Positions 16,297 to 24,906 of a DNA stretch of 35,522 nt are shown here, in pieces. Position 1 is the stretch's first letter; every line of letters begins with the position of its first letter. The position numbers and the translations under genes were made by a program. The notes under the pieces are model-generated. The model was given only the letters and a program-made list of their open reading frames with translations. It was not told the DNA's origin and searched no databases. Origin of the DNA: Candidatus Obscuribacter sp. (lineage in GTDB: Bacteria; Cyanobacteriota; Vampirovibrionia; Obscuribacterales; Obscuribacteraceae); the NCBI GenBank assembly GCA_021772095.1, contig JADYXR010000027.1, positions 1 through 35,522 on the forward strand, given 5' to 3'.

Positions 16297-16701
16297 CTAC
16301 CGAGCTGCCAAATATAACTGGAATTGATCGAGCAGTCTTCTTTGATCGGCATGCATGATTTCGTTCGCGCGATCGAAAGTAAAAAACTCAGCCTTGTCAA
16401 TTTCCCACGAAGCGCAAGTTGGCTCCTGGTCAAGTGGTGCCTTTCCAACAAAACAAAAAACGCGTTTTCGACTTTTCGTATAATCGATATGACCGAGCAG
16501 TTCTAGATCACCGCATACAATACCAGTCTCTTCCAAAGTTTCACGTCGCGCGGCGGCTTCTAATTCCTCGCCTTCATCGGGAAGTCCTTTCGGAATGCCC
16601 CATGGTGAGCGCTTGTTGTAGTTTCCCGAGGGATGAACAAGCAAGATTTCTATGCTGCCACCAACCTCTTTGAATAACAGAGTGCCTGCGGTTTGCTTCA
16701 T
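16297..16701 (-). CDS. Nudix hydrolase (Ap4A-hydrolase-like)
   Basis: The 134-residue protein holds an exact Nudix box, G-x5-E-x7-R-E-x2-E-E-x-G, in GLPDEGEELEAAARRETLEE plus TGI. The preceding SPWGIPKG is the pattern seen in bis(5'-nucleosyl)-tetraphosphatases, which cleave Ap4A-type alarmones or other nucleoside diphosphate derivatives. The metal-binding Glu residues of the box are all present. The protein is cytoplasmic. The substrate is inferred only from the WGIPKG context, and an NTP-cleaning (MutT-like) role remains possible. It lies 32 nt downstream of the second TetR gene on the same strand, so the two may share a transcript. Confidence 0.93.
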   Translation of the reverse strand: MKQTAGTLLFKEVGGSIEILLVHPSGNYNKRSPWGIPKGLPDEGEELEAAARRETLEETGIVCGDLELLGHIDYTKSRKRVFCFVGKAPLDQEPTCASWEIDKAEFFTFDRANEIMHADQRRLLDQFQLYLAAR

Positions 16702-16733
16702 GATTCAACTCGACAATGTGCGCCACAGGACTT

Positions 16734-17381
16734 TTACTTGCGAAGTCCGGCAAGAACAAAATCAGCGGCTTCAGTAACATGCTGCTTGACCATCTCAGGG
16801 CTCAACAAGTCGGTGCCCGGCTCCCAGAGATGCTTTACGTTTTCTCTAGCACAGAAGTAAAAAACACACGCGCCCATGATGTTAACGGCGGAGTGCCTCG
16901 GATCGACCTGGCGAAACGCGCCGACTTCAATCCCTCTGGCGATAATATTTTCAATCGGCTCGTACAAAGTTGCGATCGCTATATCTTTATAGAAGCGACC
17001 CTTGTTCTGCATTGCCTCATAAAAAAGGATAGCGGAAAGATTGGGGTGTTGGCTGACCTCGTCGAGAAAGCTCTCGACGACGAGCCTGAGCGCCTGCGCC
17101 GGTGGGGTTCCAGCCAGATCCAACTTTTGAATCGCACTTACGCGTCGCGCAAAAGCGCGCTCCAGTACGGCTTGATAGAGCTTTTCTTTGTCTTCGAAAT
17201 AATAGTAGATCATAGCTTTGGTCACTTTCGTGTTCGCTGCTATGGCTTCGGTTCTGGCTCCGAGCAGGCCAGCCTTCGCGAATTCATCTTCGGCGGCGTC
17301 CAGGATGCGGCCTTTGGTCAGCTCAGCATCGCGACTCGAGGTTTCCTTTCGGGGCTTTTTAGTGGTTGGTGAATTGGTCAT
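16734..17381 (-). CDS. TetR-family repressor of the divergent EmrAB-like pump
   Basis: A polar 18-residue lead precedes the helix-turn-helix: TKGRILDAAEDEFAKAG, ARTEAIAANTKVTKAMIYYY, FEDKEKLYQAVL. The C-terminal 150 residues form the helical ligand domain. The gene is divergent from an EmrA-like adaptor and a DHA2 pump, and inverted repeats sit beside both start regions. It most likely represses the pump operon and itself, with release by a pump substrate (inference). GAGG lies 7 nt before the ATG. The length of 215 aa is normal. Confidence 0.94.
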   Translation of the reverse strand: MTNSPTTKKPRKETSSRDAELTKGRILDAAEDEFAKAGLLGARTEAIAANTKVTKAMIYYYFEDKEKLYQAVLERAFARRVSAIQKLDLAGTPPAQALRLVVESFLDEVSQHPNLSAILFYEAMQNKGRFYKDIAIATLYEPIENIIARGIEVGAFRQVDPRHSAVNIMGACVFYFCARENVKHLWEPGTDLLSPEMVKQHVTEAADFVLAGLRK

Positions 17382-17392
17382 CTCTATACCTC

Positions 17393-17406
17393 ACTAACTA
17401 TTTAGT
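17393..17406. promoter_or_regulatory. Putative TetR operator near the repressor's own start
   Basis: ACTAACTATTTAGT is an inverted repeat (ACTAA and TTAGT around CTAT), 11 bp before the tetR start codon. Read on the minus strand it is ACTAAATAGTTAGT, which matches 11 of 14 bases of ACTGGATAGTTAAT at 17508-17521. A TATACT hexamer lies directly 5' of it on the minus strand, overlapping its ACT. Confidence 0.65.
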
Positions 17407-17470
17407 ATAACTCCGATTCAAACCCGCGACAGCGCTCCCATAAGGTTTTCTAAACAAATGCCATGGCTAA

Positions 17471-17499
17471 TTGACAATACGGTTAGTAGTCGATATGAT
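17471..17499 (+). promoter_or_regulatory. Near-consensus sigma-70 promoter of the EmrAB-like operon
   Basis: TTGACA (17471-17476) and TATGAT (17494-17499) are separated by exactly 17 bp. The -35 is perfect and the -10 has one mismatch. The operator palindrome begins at the next base, so a bound repressor would block initiation. Confidence 0.85.
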
Positions 17500-17521
17500 A
17501 TTAACTAACTGGATAGTTAAT
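17500..17521. promoter_or_regulatory. TetR operator palindrome before the EmrAB-like operon
   Basis: ATTAACTA (17500-17507) and TAGTTAAT (17514-17521) form a perfect 8-bp inverted repeat around the spacer ACTGGA. It abuts the -10 element and lies 17 bp before the adaptor start codon. Confidence 0.85.
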
Positions 17522-17538
17522 TATCCGAGGAAGGCAAA

Positions 17539-19287
17539 ATGTACGGTCAAAACACTCTCAACATCACTGACGCAGGCAGCGCCGAACCGCCAAATCCGCA
17601 GTCAGTCTCGTTTTCCGTAGCGCTATCTCCCGAAAACGCCAATCGGACGCCGGTGACAGCTGTTTTCGAGCGCCAAACGAGCGCTGATGTATATAACGAT
17701 TTAAATAGAACGCTTTCAACGCAGTCATCACGAGTGTTAGCCACGCCACAGACGACCACAGCGGTTTCTGCTGGCACGGAAGCAGCAGCGCTGGCAGTAG
17801 CAGTAGTCCCAACAGGCACAACGCCAGCAGTCGCAACGCCAGCAGTAGCAACGCTGCCAGCCGCACCAGCCAAAGCAGATACGCCGGATTCGGCAGTCGC
17901 GACGCACTCGGTTGCAATAGAAACCAAAACCCCATTAGATGTCCAAACCACGGACTCCAAAGATAACGCTGCTCATCACAATGAAAAGTCGAACGGTTCT
18001 AGTATTAAGAAGGTATTGATCGCAGTCTTCCTGATCGGCATCACCGGATATGGTGGCGTCGCCGGCTATCACGCCTTCAATCATTTTATGTCGCATCAAG
18101 AAACCGAAGATGCCTATACAACAGGACATCAACACCAGATCAGCACGCGAGTAAACGGCACCGTCGAGCAAGTTCTCGTAGACGACAACCAACACGTGAA
18201 GAAAGGTCAGGTCCTCGCTATTCTCGATCCTCGCGATTACGAAGTTAGAGTTCTACAAGCAAAAGCGGCGTTGGAACTGTCTCACAATCAAGCGGCAGCT
18301 GCCAAAACTTCGATCGTTTTGTCTTCCACAACTGCGACCGGTCGAAGTACCGAAGCCGAAGCCGGCGTCGCTGACTCCGAAGCCGCCGTAAGCAGAGCCG
18401 AAGCTGCACTTCTTGAAGCGCGTGCTTCGATCCCAAAAGCCGAAGCTGACCTGCGCGCGAAAGAAGCAGAAGAAACAAGAGCAAAAGCTGATGGTCGGCG
18501 TTTCGTTCGACTCGCCAACGAAGGTGCTGTTTCGTATCAACAGCGCGACGGTGCGGTAAGAGATTTCGAGGTCGCGAAAAGCGCACGTGAAGCCTCAGAA
18601 GAGCTACTCAAACAATCCAAGTTCAAACTCACTCAAGCCAACCAGGCATTAAACATGGCTAAAGCACAAGTGAATCAATCCAGAGGTTTAGTGCAACAAG
18701 CAAATGCGACGCACGTTCAAACTAAAGTGAGCGAAAAACAATTCGACGTTGCGACATCGTCTATCCATCAAGCTGAAGCACAGTTGCGAGATGCTGAACT
18801 GCAGCTTTCATATACGAAAATTATTTCCCCTGTCAACGGACGCATCGGTAAGAAAACCGTTGAACCTGGTCAGCGGATTCAACCCGGACAACAACTGATG
18901 ACCATCGTCTCCGATGACATCTGGGTAGTTGCTAACTTCAAAGAAACACAGCTGGAGCGCATGCGCCCACAGCAGCTTGTCGAAATCAAGATTGACTCGT
19001 ATCCTCACCATAATTTCTATGGTACCGTAGACAGTGTCTCTCCTGGTTCCGGCGCAACCTTTGCACTACTTCCACCGGACAATGCGACCGGCAACTTCAC
19101 CAAAATAGTCCAACGTATTCCTGTCAAAATTCGATTCGATCGAAACAGCACCAGAGGATATGAAAACCTGATTGTACCAGGCATGTCGGCAATCGTTAGC
19201 GTCGATGTCAAAGGCCAGCAGAAAACAGAATCGTCATCCGCTGTCGCCCATGATGAGAACAAAATCTCGGTTCACGAACACGGCTAA
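17539..19287 (+). CDS. EmrA/HlyD-like membrane-fusion adaptor with long N-terminal extension
   Basis: Residues 155-180 (KKVLIAVFLIGITGYGGVAG) form the single membrane anchor. The periplasmic part follows the EmrA plan: a lipoyl half (VNGTVEQVLVDDNQHVKKGQ), a long coiled-coil hairpin at about residues 235-420 rich in Ala/Glu/Lys, a second lipoyl half (YTKIISPVNGRIGKKTVEPG), and a beta-barrel (DIWVVANFKETQLERM). The 582-aa length exceeds the usual 390 or so because of a cytoplasmic lead of about 150 residues rich in Ala, Thr, Val and Pro, which includes repeats of TPAVAT type. GAGGAAGG precedes the ATG by 6 nt. The pump gene follows 47 bp downstream. Confidence 0.94.
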   Translation: MYGQNTLNITDAGSAEPPNPQSVSFSVALSPENANRTPVTAVFERQTSADVYNDLNRTLSTQSSRVLATPQTTTAVSAGTEAAALAVAVVPTGTTPAVATPAVATLPAAPAKADTPDSAVATHSVAIETKTPLDVQTTDSKDNAAHHNEKSNGSSIKKVLIAVFLIGITGYGGVAGYHAFNHFMSHQETEDAYTTGHQHQISTRVNGTVEQVLVDDNQHVKKGQVLAILDPRDYEVRVLQAKAALELSHNQAAAAKTSIVLSSTTATGRSTEAEAGVADSEAAVSRAEAALLEARASIPKAEADLRAKEAEETRAKADGRRFVRLANEGAVSYQQRDGAVRDFEVAKSAREASEELLKQSKFKLTQANQALNMAKAQVNQSRGLVQQANATHVQTKVSEKQFDVATSSIHQAEAQLRDAELQLSYTKIISPVNGRIGKKTVEPGQRIQPGQQLMTIVSDDIWVVANFKETQLERMRPQQLVEIKIDSYPHHNFYGTVDSVSPGSGATFALLPPDNATGNFTKIVQRIPVKIRFDRNSTRGYENLIVPGMSAIVSVDVKGQQKTESSSAVAHDENKISVHEHG

Positions 19288-19334
19288 AAAGATTGATTCG
19301 TTTCATACGACGAACACATGAAGAACAATGACCG

Positions 19335-20933
19335 ATGAGCATAGATGAAGATGAAAAGCCACTGAACTCGTCGCCCGACAAACCAGGCGAAGAGCGCATT
19401 CCTCTAAAGAACTGGATTGCAGTTCTTGGCGCCGCACTTGGCGCATTCATGGCTGTTCTCGATATCCAGATTGTCAACTCTTCGCTTCAAGATATACAAG
19501 GCGCACTCGGTGCAACTCTCGACGAAGGCACCTGGGTTGCGACATCGTATCTGGTGGCAGAGATCATCACGATTCCTTTGACGGCTTATTTGTCGCGCGT
19601 TTTTTCAACTCGTTTGTATGTAGTCGTCAACGCATTCCTCTTCGTCATATTCTCGATGTGCTGCGCATTCGCGTGGGACTTAAATTCGATGATTATGTTT
19701 CGCGCGCTGCAGGGTTTCACCGGCGGCACTTTGATTCCGATGTCGCTCACCATTATTCTTACTAGTTTGCCCGCATCGAAGCGCACTGTCGGCATGGCGA
19801 TCTTCGCTATCACCGCGACATTTGCTCCTTCAATCGGACCAGCAATCGGCGGTTGGCTGACCGACACTTTCAACTGGCGCTACATCTTTTATTTAAACTT
19901 GATACCCGGGATAGCGCTCATCTTTTTGATGCTCTACAGCCTCCCTCGCGAAAAAATGAACTTGAAACTTCTCAAAGAAGGCGATTGGCTCGGCATGGTG
20001 ACAATGGCTCTGGGACTGGGATGTCTTGAAGTCGTACTGGAAGAAGGAAACCGAAAAGACTGGTTTGGTTCACCCTTTATTGTGAATTTAGCGATTGTCG
20101 CAGCAGTGTCTCTAACCATTTTCATTTGGCACCAATTGCACACAGAGAAGCCACTGTTGCAGTTGCGTTTATTAGCGAACCGCAATTTCGGTTTAGGAAG
20201 TGTCGCCAATGTGGCGCTCGGTGTCGGGCTCTATGGCTCGATCTATCTCATGCCAACTTACCTGGCGCAGATGCAAGGCTACAGTCCGCTACAAATCGGT
20301 CAAGTGCTGGTGTGGTTAGGATTGCCGCAGTTGTTGTTGATTCCCTTCGTTCCAAAACTGATGCAAAAGTTCGACCCGCGCTTACTGCTAGCGATAGGCT
20401 TGAGCCTATTCTCGGTTAGTTCGCTGATGAGTTCTGCCATGACCAATTTGTCAGCAGGTCCGGAATTTATAGTATCGAATCTGGTGCGCGCTATGGGACA
20501 ACCTTTGATCATGGTTCCATTATCGACACTAACCACAGGTGATATCGAACAAAAAGACGCGGCGTCCGCGTCGTCGTTGTTCAACATGATGCGCAACCTG
20601 GGCGGCTCTATCGGCGTGGCTATGGTTTCTACTTTCGTAACTCAGCGAGAGCAACTGCACTCAAACCGGATCGGCGAGTCTATAAGCATGGCGGCACCGG
20701 CGGTGCAAGAACGAATAAATGCATACACTCAAATGTTTATCATCAAAGGTGCAGATCAAACTTTAGCTCTGCAAGAAGCGACCAAAATGTTGGATCGCAT
20801 TGTTCGACGCGAAGCGTACATACAAGCATACAATGATGCGTTTTTACTTCTATCCGGCATTGTGATGCTGAGCGTGATCGCAGTAATTTTTCTAAAGAAA
20901 ACCTCGTCTAAAGGCGATGCGGTAGCGCACTAA
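19335..20933 (+). CDS. DHA2-family MFS drug exporter (EmrB/QacA type)
   Basis: This is a 532-residue proton antiporter with about 14 membrane helices. The first helix ends AVLDIQIVNSSLQDIQGALG, the motif D1 typical of DHA2 exporters. WVATSYLVAEIITIPLTAYL follows, then RALQGFTGGTLIPMSLTI, and GPAIGGWLTDTFNWRYIFYL carries the antiporter motif C region. With the EmrA-like adaptor upstream it would form a pump that spans the periplasm via an outer-membrane channel. Likely substrates are uncouplers, antibiotics or organic acids, but this cannot be read from sequence. The ATG at 19335 has only a weak site. Confidence 0.95.
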   Translation: MSIDEDEKPLNSSPDKPGEERIPLKNWIAVLGAALGAFMAVLDIQIVNSSLQDIQGALGATLDEGTWVATSYLVAEIITIPLTAYLSRVFSTRLYVVVNAFLFVIFSMCCAFAWDLNSMIMFRALQGFTGGTLIPMSLTIILTSLPASKRTVGMAIFAITATFAPSIGPAIGGWLTDTFNWRYIFYLNLIPGIALIFLMLYSLPREKMNLKLLKEGDWLGMVTMALGLGCLEVVLEEGNRKDWFGSPFIVNLAIVAAVSLTIFIWHQLHTEKPLLQLRLLANRNFGLGSVANVALGVGLYGSIYLMPTYLAQMQGYSPLQIGQVLVWLGLPQLLLIPFVPKLMQKFDPRLLLAIGLSLFSVSSLMSSAMTNLSAGPEFIVSNLVRAMGQPLIMVPLSTLTTGDIEQKDAASASSLFNMMRNLGGSIGVAMVSTFVTQREQLHSNRIGESISMAAPAVQERINAYTQMFIIKGADQTLALQEATKMLDRIVRREAYIQAYNDAFLLLSGIVMLSVIAVIFLKKTSSKGDAVAH

Positions 20934-20969
20934 ACCTTGTCGAGCGCATCCAAAAATTCGCACTACCAC

Positions 20970-21011
20970 AAAAAAGTTGCGACTCCGCTGCAATTAAGCA
21001 GCGAAGTCGCA
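20970..21011 (-). terminator. Intrinsic terminator of the fasciclin gene
   Basis: A 14-bp stem (20978-20991 with 20998-21011, loop AATTAA) becomes fully paired on the minus-strand RNA through one G-U pair. It is followed on that strand by a run of six U (A6 at 20970-20975). It may also slow plus-strand transcription after the MFS gene. Confidence 0.85.
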
Positions 21012-21037
21012 CCAAACTTTTCAAAATAGACTAAAGT

Positions 21038-21592
21038 CTATTCCGCCAAAGGCGGCATGATTGGCTGGTCTACAATGTGAATGATGCCATTGCTACATTG
21101 AATATCAGCATCTTTGACGCGGGCTTTATCTACATACAAGCCATCGGTCTTCTTGTCGTCGTCTTTCCTGATCGAAAGTTTGATCTCGTGCCCTTCCATC
21201 GATTTGACAGCAGTCATCGATTCGAGAGCCTTGGAGTCAAGCTTATCTCCCTTCAAAACTTGATACGACAAGACTTGAGCAAGTTTGTTCTTGTTGTTGA
21301 ACAATGTGTCTTGATCGGCCTGGTTGATTTTTGCCCACGCTTTGTCATCCGCAGCGAAGACCGTAAATGGGCCCTTGCCCTTCAATTCGTTATCGAGGTC
21401 AAAGGCGATTTCCAGTCCGGAAAGCATTTTGTGAAAATTACCTTTAGTTCTCAAGGTGTTCACAATGTCCTGGGTTTCTGATGTCGACATCTTGCCGGAA
21501 GTTGTCACGTCCTTGGCGAATCCAATTGAACTAAACGAAACTAATGCCAAAGTCGTTAATGCCACACCGGCGCCTATTTGTCTCTGCTTCAT
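21038..21592 (-). CDS. Exported fasciclin (FAS1) domain protein
   Basis: The N-terminus MKQRQIGAGVALTTLALVSF ends in a signal peptide with likely cleavage at GFA-KD. The mature part is one FAS1 domain: KMLSGLEIAFDLDNELKGKG, GPFTVFAADDKAWAKI (the usual FTVFAPTDxAF), QVLSYQVLKGDKL (YHVVKG motif), and IQCSNGIIHIVDQPIMPP (SNGxIHVID). FAS1 domains mediate adhesion or protein contact outside the cytoplasm. The ATG at 21592 has GGAGGG 4 nt upstream; an in-frame ATG at 21619 is rejected because the signal peptide starts at the later one. The 184-aa length is normal for a single-domain member. Confidence 0.93.
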   Translation of the reverse strand: MKQRQIGAGVALTTLALVSFSSIGFAKDVTTSGKMSTSETQDIVNTLRTKGNFHKMLSGLEIAFDLDNELKGKGPFTVFAADDKAWAKINQADQDTLFNNKNKLAQVLSYQVLKGDKLDSKALESMTAVKSMEGHEIKLSIRKDDDKKTDGLYVDKARVKDADIQCSNGIIHIVDQPIMPPLAE

Positions 21593-21846
21593 ATACCCTC
21601 CACGAGATTTGCAGGTCATGCGAAACCTATAGCAAAGAATCTTGCAAGGGGTGACGAATTTCTTTCACACAGGGAACGATTAATATATAGGTTGTTGGCT
21701 GCGAAGTTGTCAGCAGAACAGCACCTGTGGCTATCTAGTGTTTTTTACTTTTTTGCGGAAAAAATCTTTTGATTTTTCGCCTAAAAAGTCACTATTTATC
21801 CGTAATTCTAGACATCGTCTCCCGGGAAATCCGCTAAGAATTTAAA

Positions 21847-23178
21847 GTGAGCACTCTTATTAGATCGCTAATTCGACGTCAGCGCCACCAACGTGTTGCT
21901 GCATTTTCAATTGCACTGGCAATTGCGGCATTGCTGCCTTCAACGCAGCCTGTTTCTGCATATTTTTACGCAGCCAACAATGAGCCTCCTGAGTTTAAAC
22001 ACTGGCAACAGACTCAAAACCAGGGCGCGGCTGCCTTCGAAGCAAACGAATTTACAAAAGCTGAGAAACTGTTGAAAGCGGCTACTGAAGAGGCTCGCAA
22101 CATCGGACCTGGCGATATCAGAATCGCCAAGAGCCCTGGAGATCTTGGCCGGCTGCTGGCTGTCAGAGGACGCTTCAAAGAAGCTCAGCAATATCTCGAA
22201 GAAGAATTTTATTTCAAAGATCGCGCGATTGGCGAGGACGTCGGCAAGATGGTTCTCGACATGGAAGATTTGATTCGCTTTTATCTGACGTGCGGATCGG
22301 CTGAGAAAGCCAAACCGCTAACATCTGACCTGCTCGATTTTGTTCAAGGGAAATTCAAAGAACAAGCCGAGCAAGAGGCAAAACAATCTCTGGAAAAAGG
22401 AAAGACGTTGATCGGTTGGGCCGGCACCGCCGCACCCGCAGTTCAAGATCCGCTACTTGACTGGGCTATCAGCTGCGACAAACTCGGCGATCTTTATCGC
22501 GATCGCGGAGATCTCGAAACATCAGACAAGTTATACAAAACTGCTCTCGACGTAAAAGCAACTGTCCTCGGAAAAAAACATTTATCGCTGGCGAATAGTT
22601 ATGACAATCTCGGCGGTTTGTGCCTGAAAAAGAAAGAAGCTAAAGAAGCTGAATCGTATTTCCGAGAAGCGCTCGACATCACGACTCGTGTGGCAGAACC
22701 AGGAGATCCGACGATTTATAAACGCATGGATCGTTTGGCATCAAGTTTAGTTGCACAGGGAAAAATTTCTGAAGCAGAACAAATTTATTTGCGCGCAATT
22801 CGTACATGGCAAAATTGCGTGACTGGCAGCGTGGAACAACGTGCGCTATTTACGCTTGGATGTTTGTATGCCGATCAAAAAAGATTTGGTTCGGCAGCTC
22901 CGATGCTACGACGTGCATTGCACATTGCAGAACGCACTAACGGCGGGCAATCCGACGCGCTGGTTCCGTATCTGAAGAAGTACGGATACGTGCTTTATTA
23001 TTGCGGACAAAAGGGTCAGGGGCAAAATCTTCAAGCACGTGCGAATTACATTTCGCCTGTCGTGAAAGAGCTGCAAGCCGAAGTAAAAGTAGGCAAGCTA
23101 ACCATGGGAAAGTTAACAACCGCGTCCGAAACGTTCAAAGATCCAAGTAGACGATTGAAGACGGCTCGGACGAACTAG
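21847..23178 (+). CDS. Exported TPR-repeat protein (443 aa)
   Basis: A signal peptide is visible: basic RRQRHQR, then AAFSIALAIAALLPS and a likely cut after PVSA. TPR pairs follow at several places: GAAAFEANEFTKAEKLLKAA, LGRLLAVRGRFKEAQQYL, CDKLGDLYRDRGDLETSDKL, SYDNLGGLCLKKKEAKEAES, RLASSLVAQGKISEAEQIYL and TLGCLYADQKRFGSAAPMLR. This layout, with long helices and repeats of about 42 residues, resembles kinesin-light-chain-like TPR proteins. It probably acts as a scaffold outside the cytoplasm. The start is GTG at 21847 with a weak site. It converges with the dehydrogenase gene only 3 bp downstream. Confidence 0.87.
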   Translation: MSTLIRSLIRRQRHQRVAAFSIALAIAALLPSTQPVSAYFYAANNEPPEFKHWQQTQNQGAAAFEANEFTKAEKLLKAATEEARNIGPGDIRIAKSPGDLGRLLAVRGRFKEAQQYLEEEFYFKDRAIGEDVGKMVLDMEDLIRFYLTCGSAEKAKPLTSDLLDFVQGKFKEQAEQEAKQSLEKGKTLIGWAGTAAPAVQDPLLDWAISCDKLGDLYRDRGDLETSDKLYKTALDVKATVLGKKHLSLANSYDNLGGLCLKKKEAKEAESYFREALDITTRVAEPGDPTIYKRMDRLASSLVAQGKISEAEQIYLRAIRTWQNCVTGSVEQRALFTLGCLYADQKRFGSAAPMLRRALHIAERTNGGQSDALVPYLKKYGYVLYYCGQKGQGQNLQARANYISPVVKELQAEVKVGKLTMGKLTTASETFKDPSRRLKTARTN

Positions 23179-23181
23179 TCG

Positions 23182-24066
23182 CTATTTCTTCGCCGCTGCG
23201 AAGCCTTTGATCATCGCTTGCGTTCCAGAGTCCATGCCGACTTCGCCAGCAGCCGCTTCGAATAATTTGCGGGCGCTGTTCGTTCCAGGAAGTTCCAATT
23301 GATTGCCTCGATCGCTTGTGGCATTTTCCTGCACGAGCCGCAGATCCTTCAGCATATCTTTGATGCGAAACCCAGGTGCGAAGTCATCTTTGAGTATGCG
23401 CGGTGCCAGGTTTTGCAGCGCCCACGAGCCACCAGCACCGGTGCCTAAAATTTCTGGTACCATTTTTTCATCCAAGCCAAAACATTTAGCCAATAGCAAA
23501 GCTTCCGTGACTGCCACCATATTGACTGCGCATAAAATCTGATTGCATAGCTTCAAAGCCTGACCGCTGCCGACCGGACCGCAGAGCTGAACGTTCTTTC
23601 CAACCGAACGAAGCGCGGGCAGCACAGCCTCAAAATCGGGTTCGTTTCCTCCAACCATGATAGTCAGAGTTCCATTACGCGCACCGACGTCACCCCCGGT
23701 GACCGGTGCATCGAGAAATTTGATACCACGCTCGTTCAATTTCTCGCTGAATTCAATTGCAGCACCTGGGCCGATGGTTGCGGTGTCCACCACAATGGAA
23801 CCGGCTAGAGCAGACTCGAAGACGCCGCCCGATCCAAAAAGCACTTCGTGCAAATCTTCAACATCGCTCACGCAAGTAAATACGATACTGCAATCTTTAA
23901 CCGTTTCGGCTATGGTATCGCATTTGGTGCAACCGGAATTTACCGCTTCATTGATAGTAGGTCGATCTGGTGTTCGATTCCAAACTTTGACGGAATTTCC
24001 CGCTTTTGCCAGGTTGCCTGCCATGGCAGAACCCATAATTCCCATACCTATATAAGCGATTTGCAT
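23182..24066 (-). CDS. NAD(P)-dependent 3-hydroxyisobutyrate dehydrogenase-family oxidoreductase
   Basis: The Rossmann start IAYIGMGIMGSAMAGNLAKA binds the dinucleotide. The substrate motif DAPVTGGDVGARNGTLTIMV is the family signature. The catalytic Lys lies in GSGQALKLCNQIL, and the C-terminal all-helical domain (FAPGFRIKDMLKDLRLV) is intact. Members oxidise small beta-hydroxyacids (3-hydroxyisobutyrate, tartronate semialdehyde, glyoxylate/succinic semialdehyde), and which one applies here is not clear. The ATG at 24066 has GAGG 9 nt upstream; an in-frame upstream start at 24138 would add 24 unrelated residues. The length is 294 aa, as usual. Confidence 0.95.
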   Translation of the reverse strand: MQIAYIGMGIMGSAMAGNLAKAGNSVKVWNRTPDRPTINEAVNSGCTKCDTIAETVKDCSIVFTCVSDVEDLHEVLFGSGGVFESALAGSIVVDTATIGPGAAIEFSEKLNERGIKFLDAPVTGGDVGARNGTLTIMVGGNEPDFEAVLPALRSVGKNVQLCGPVGSGQALKLCNQILCAVNMVAVTEALLLAKCFGLDEKMVPEILGTGAGGSWALQNLAPRILKDDFAPGFRIKDMLKDLRLVQENATSDRGNQLELPGTNSARKLFEAAAGEVGMDSGTQAMIKGFAAAKK

Positions 24067-24325
24067 TCGTTCTGCCTCGATTCCCCTGGAGCTGCCTATT
24101 ATAAACACCTGAAACCCAGAACGCTGACAGGTTGGCAAACAGGTTGAAATCGCTCAATACAAAACCATGAAATTGAAGAAATTATGGGCTTTTCGACACA
24201 CGTCCATCACATATTGCTTGACATCGCCCTTCGCAAAACATACACTCAATGCACTTACCAAGTCCGTTATTTTTTTCGCCTTACGCCTTATTCCAACCAC
24301 TTTCTGGTTAGCGGAGATACTTACC

Positions 24326-24844
24326 ATGCGCACTTTCACAAAATTTTTAGTAGCAGCCGCCGTAGTCCTCGGCGTTTCAGCATCACCAGCCTACGCACAA
24401 TCTTTCGGCGATGCATTCTCATCGCAAAGCGTCACGGGTGAAACCGCCGGCGCCAACAACACTTTCAACAACACCGGAGCTCAAACCGAGCAAATCAACA
24501 ACGGTGCGGCCCCTATCCTGCAGGGCGCCACAAACGGAACTATCGGACCACAAGGCGGTGACGCTACGTCCATCATGGGCGTCAACACAGCCGGCACAGT
24601 CCGCGTCAATAACCTCGCCAACCTGGAAGCGTTGCTCAACATCATCGCTAACGGTATGGAAATCCTCGGCATCGCCTGGGGCGGACCTACAATGATCATG
24701 GGCTTCATGCACATGGCAGCTGGTTCGCAAGACGCGATGAAGAAAGTACTGTTCGGAGCGGCTGGTGTTACCGGCGGTCTCGCCACACCTGGTTGCATCA
24801 ACTGGCTCGTAGCATCAGCTCGCGACGCCAACTTGTTCAGCTAA
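24326..24844 (+). CDS. Small exported protein, VirB2/TrbC-like pilin candidate
   Basis: MRTFTKFLVAAAVVLGVSAS followed by PAYA gives a clear signal peptide. The mature protein (about 149 aa) has a polar N-terminal stretch rich in Asn, Thr, Gly and Gln. Two hydrophobic helices follow, around LLNIIANGMEILGIAWGGPT and VLFGAAGVTGGLATPG, separated by a short polar loop (AGSQDAMKKV). A cleaved signal, a small size and two C-terminal helices joined by a short basic loop are the plan of VirB2/TrbC pilins of type IV secretion systems. The long polar lead is unlike them, and no secretion genes are nearby. GGAG precedes the ATG by 9 nt. A strong terminator follows. The assignment is tentative. Confidence 0.75.
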   Translation: MRTFTKFLVAAAVVLGVSASPAYAQSFGDAFSSQSVTGETAGANNTFNNTGAQTEQINNGAAPILQGATNGTIGPQGGDATSIMGVNTAGTVRVNNLANLEALLNIIANGMEILGIAWGGPTMIMGFMHMAAGSQDAMKKVLFGAAGVTGGLATPGCINWLVASARDANLFS

Positions 24845-24906
24845 TCGAATAGCTCCATAGTTCTGTTCTCGGAAAGAAAAACAGATAGAAAAAACTAAGT
24901 GCTAAT

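Noticed and set aside
24167..24325. N-terminal extension of 53 residues on the pilin-like gene
   Set aside because: The signal peptide and a good ribosome binding site place the start at 24326; the upstream codons do not resemble a coding lead.
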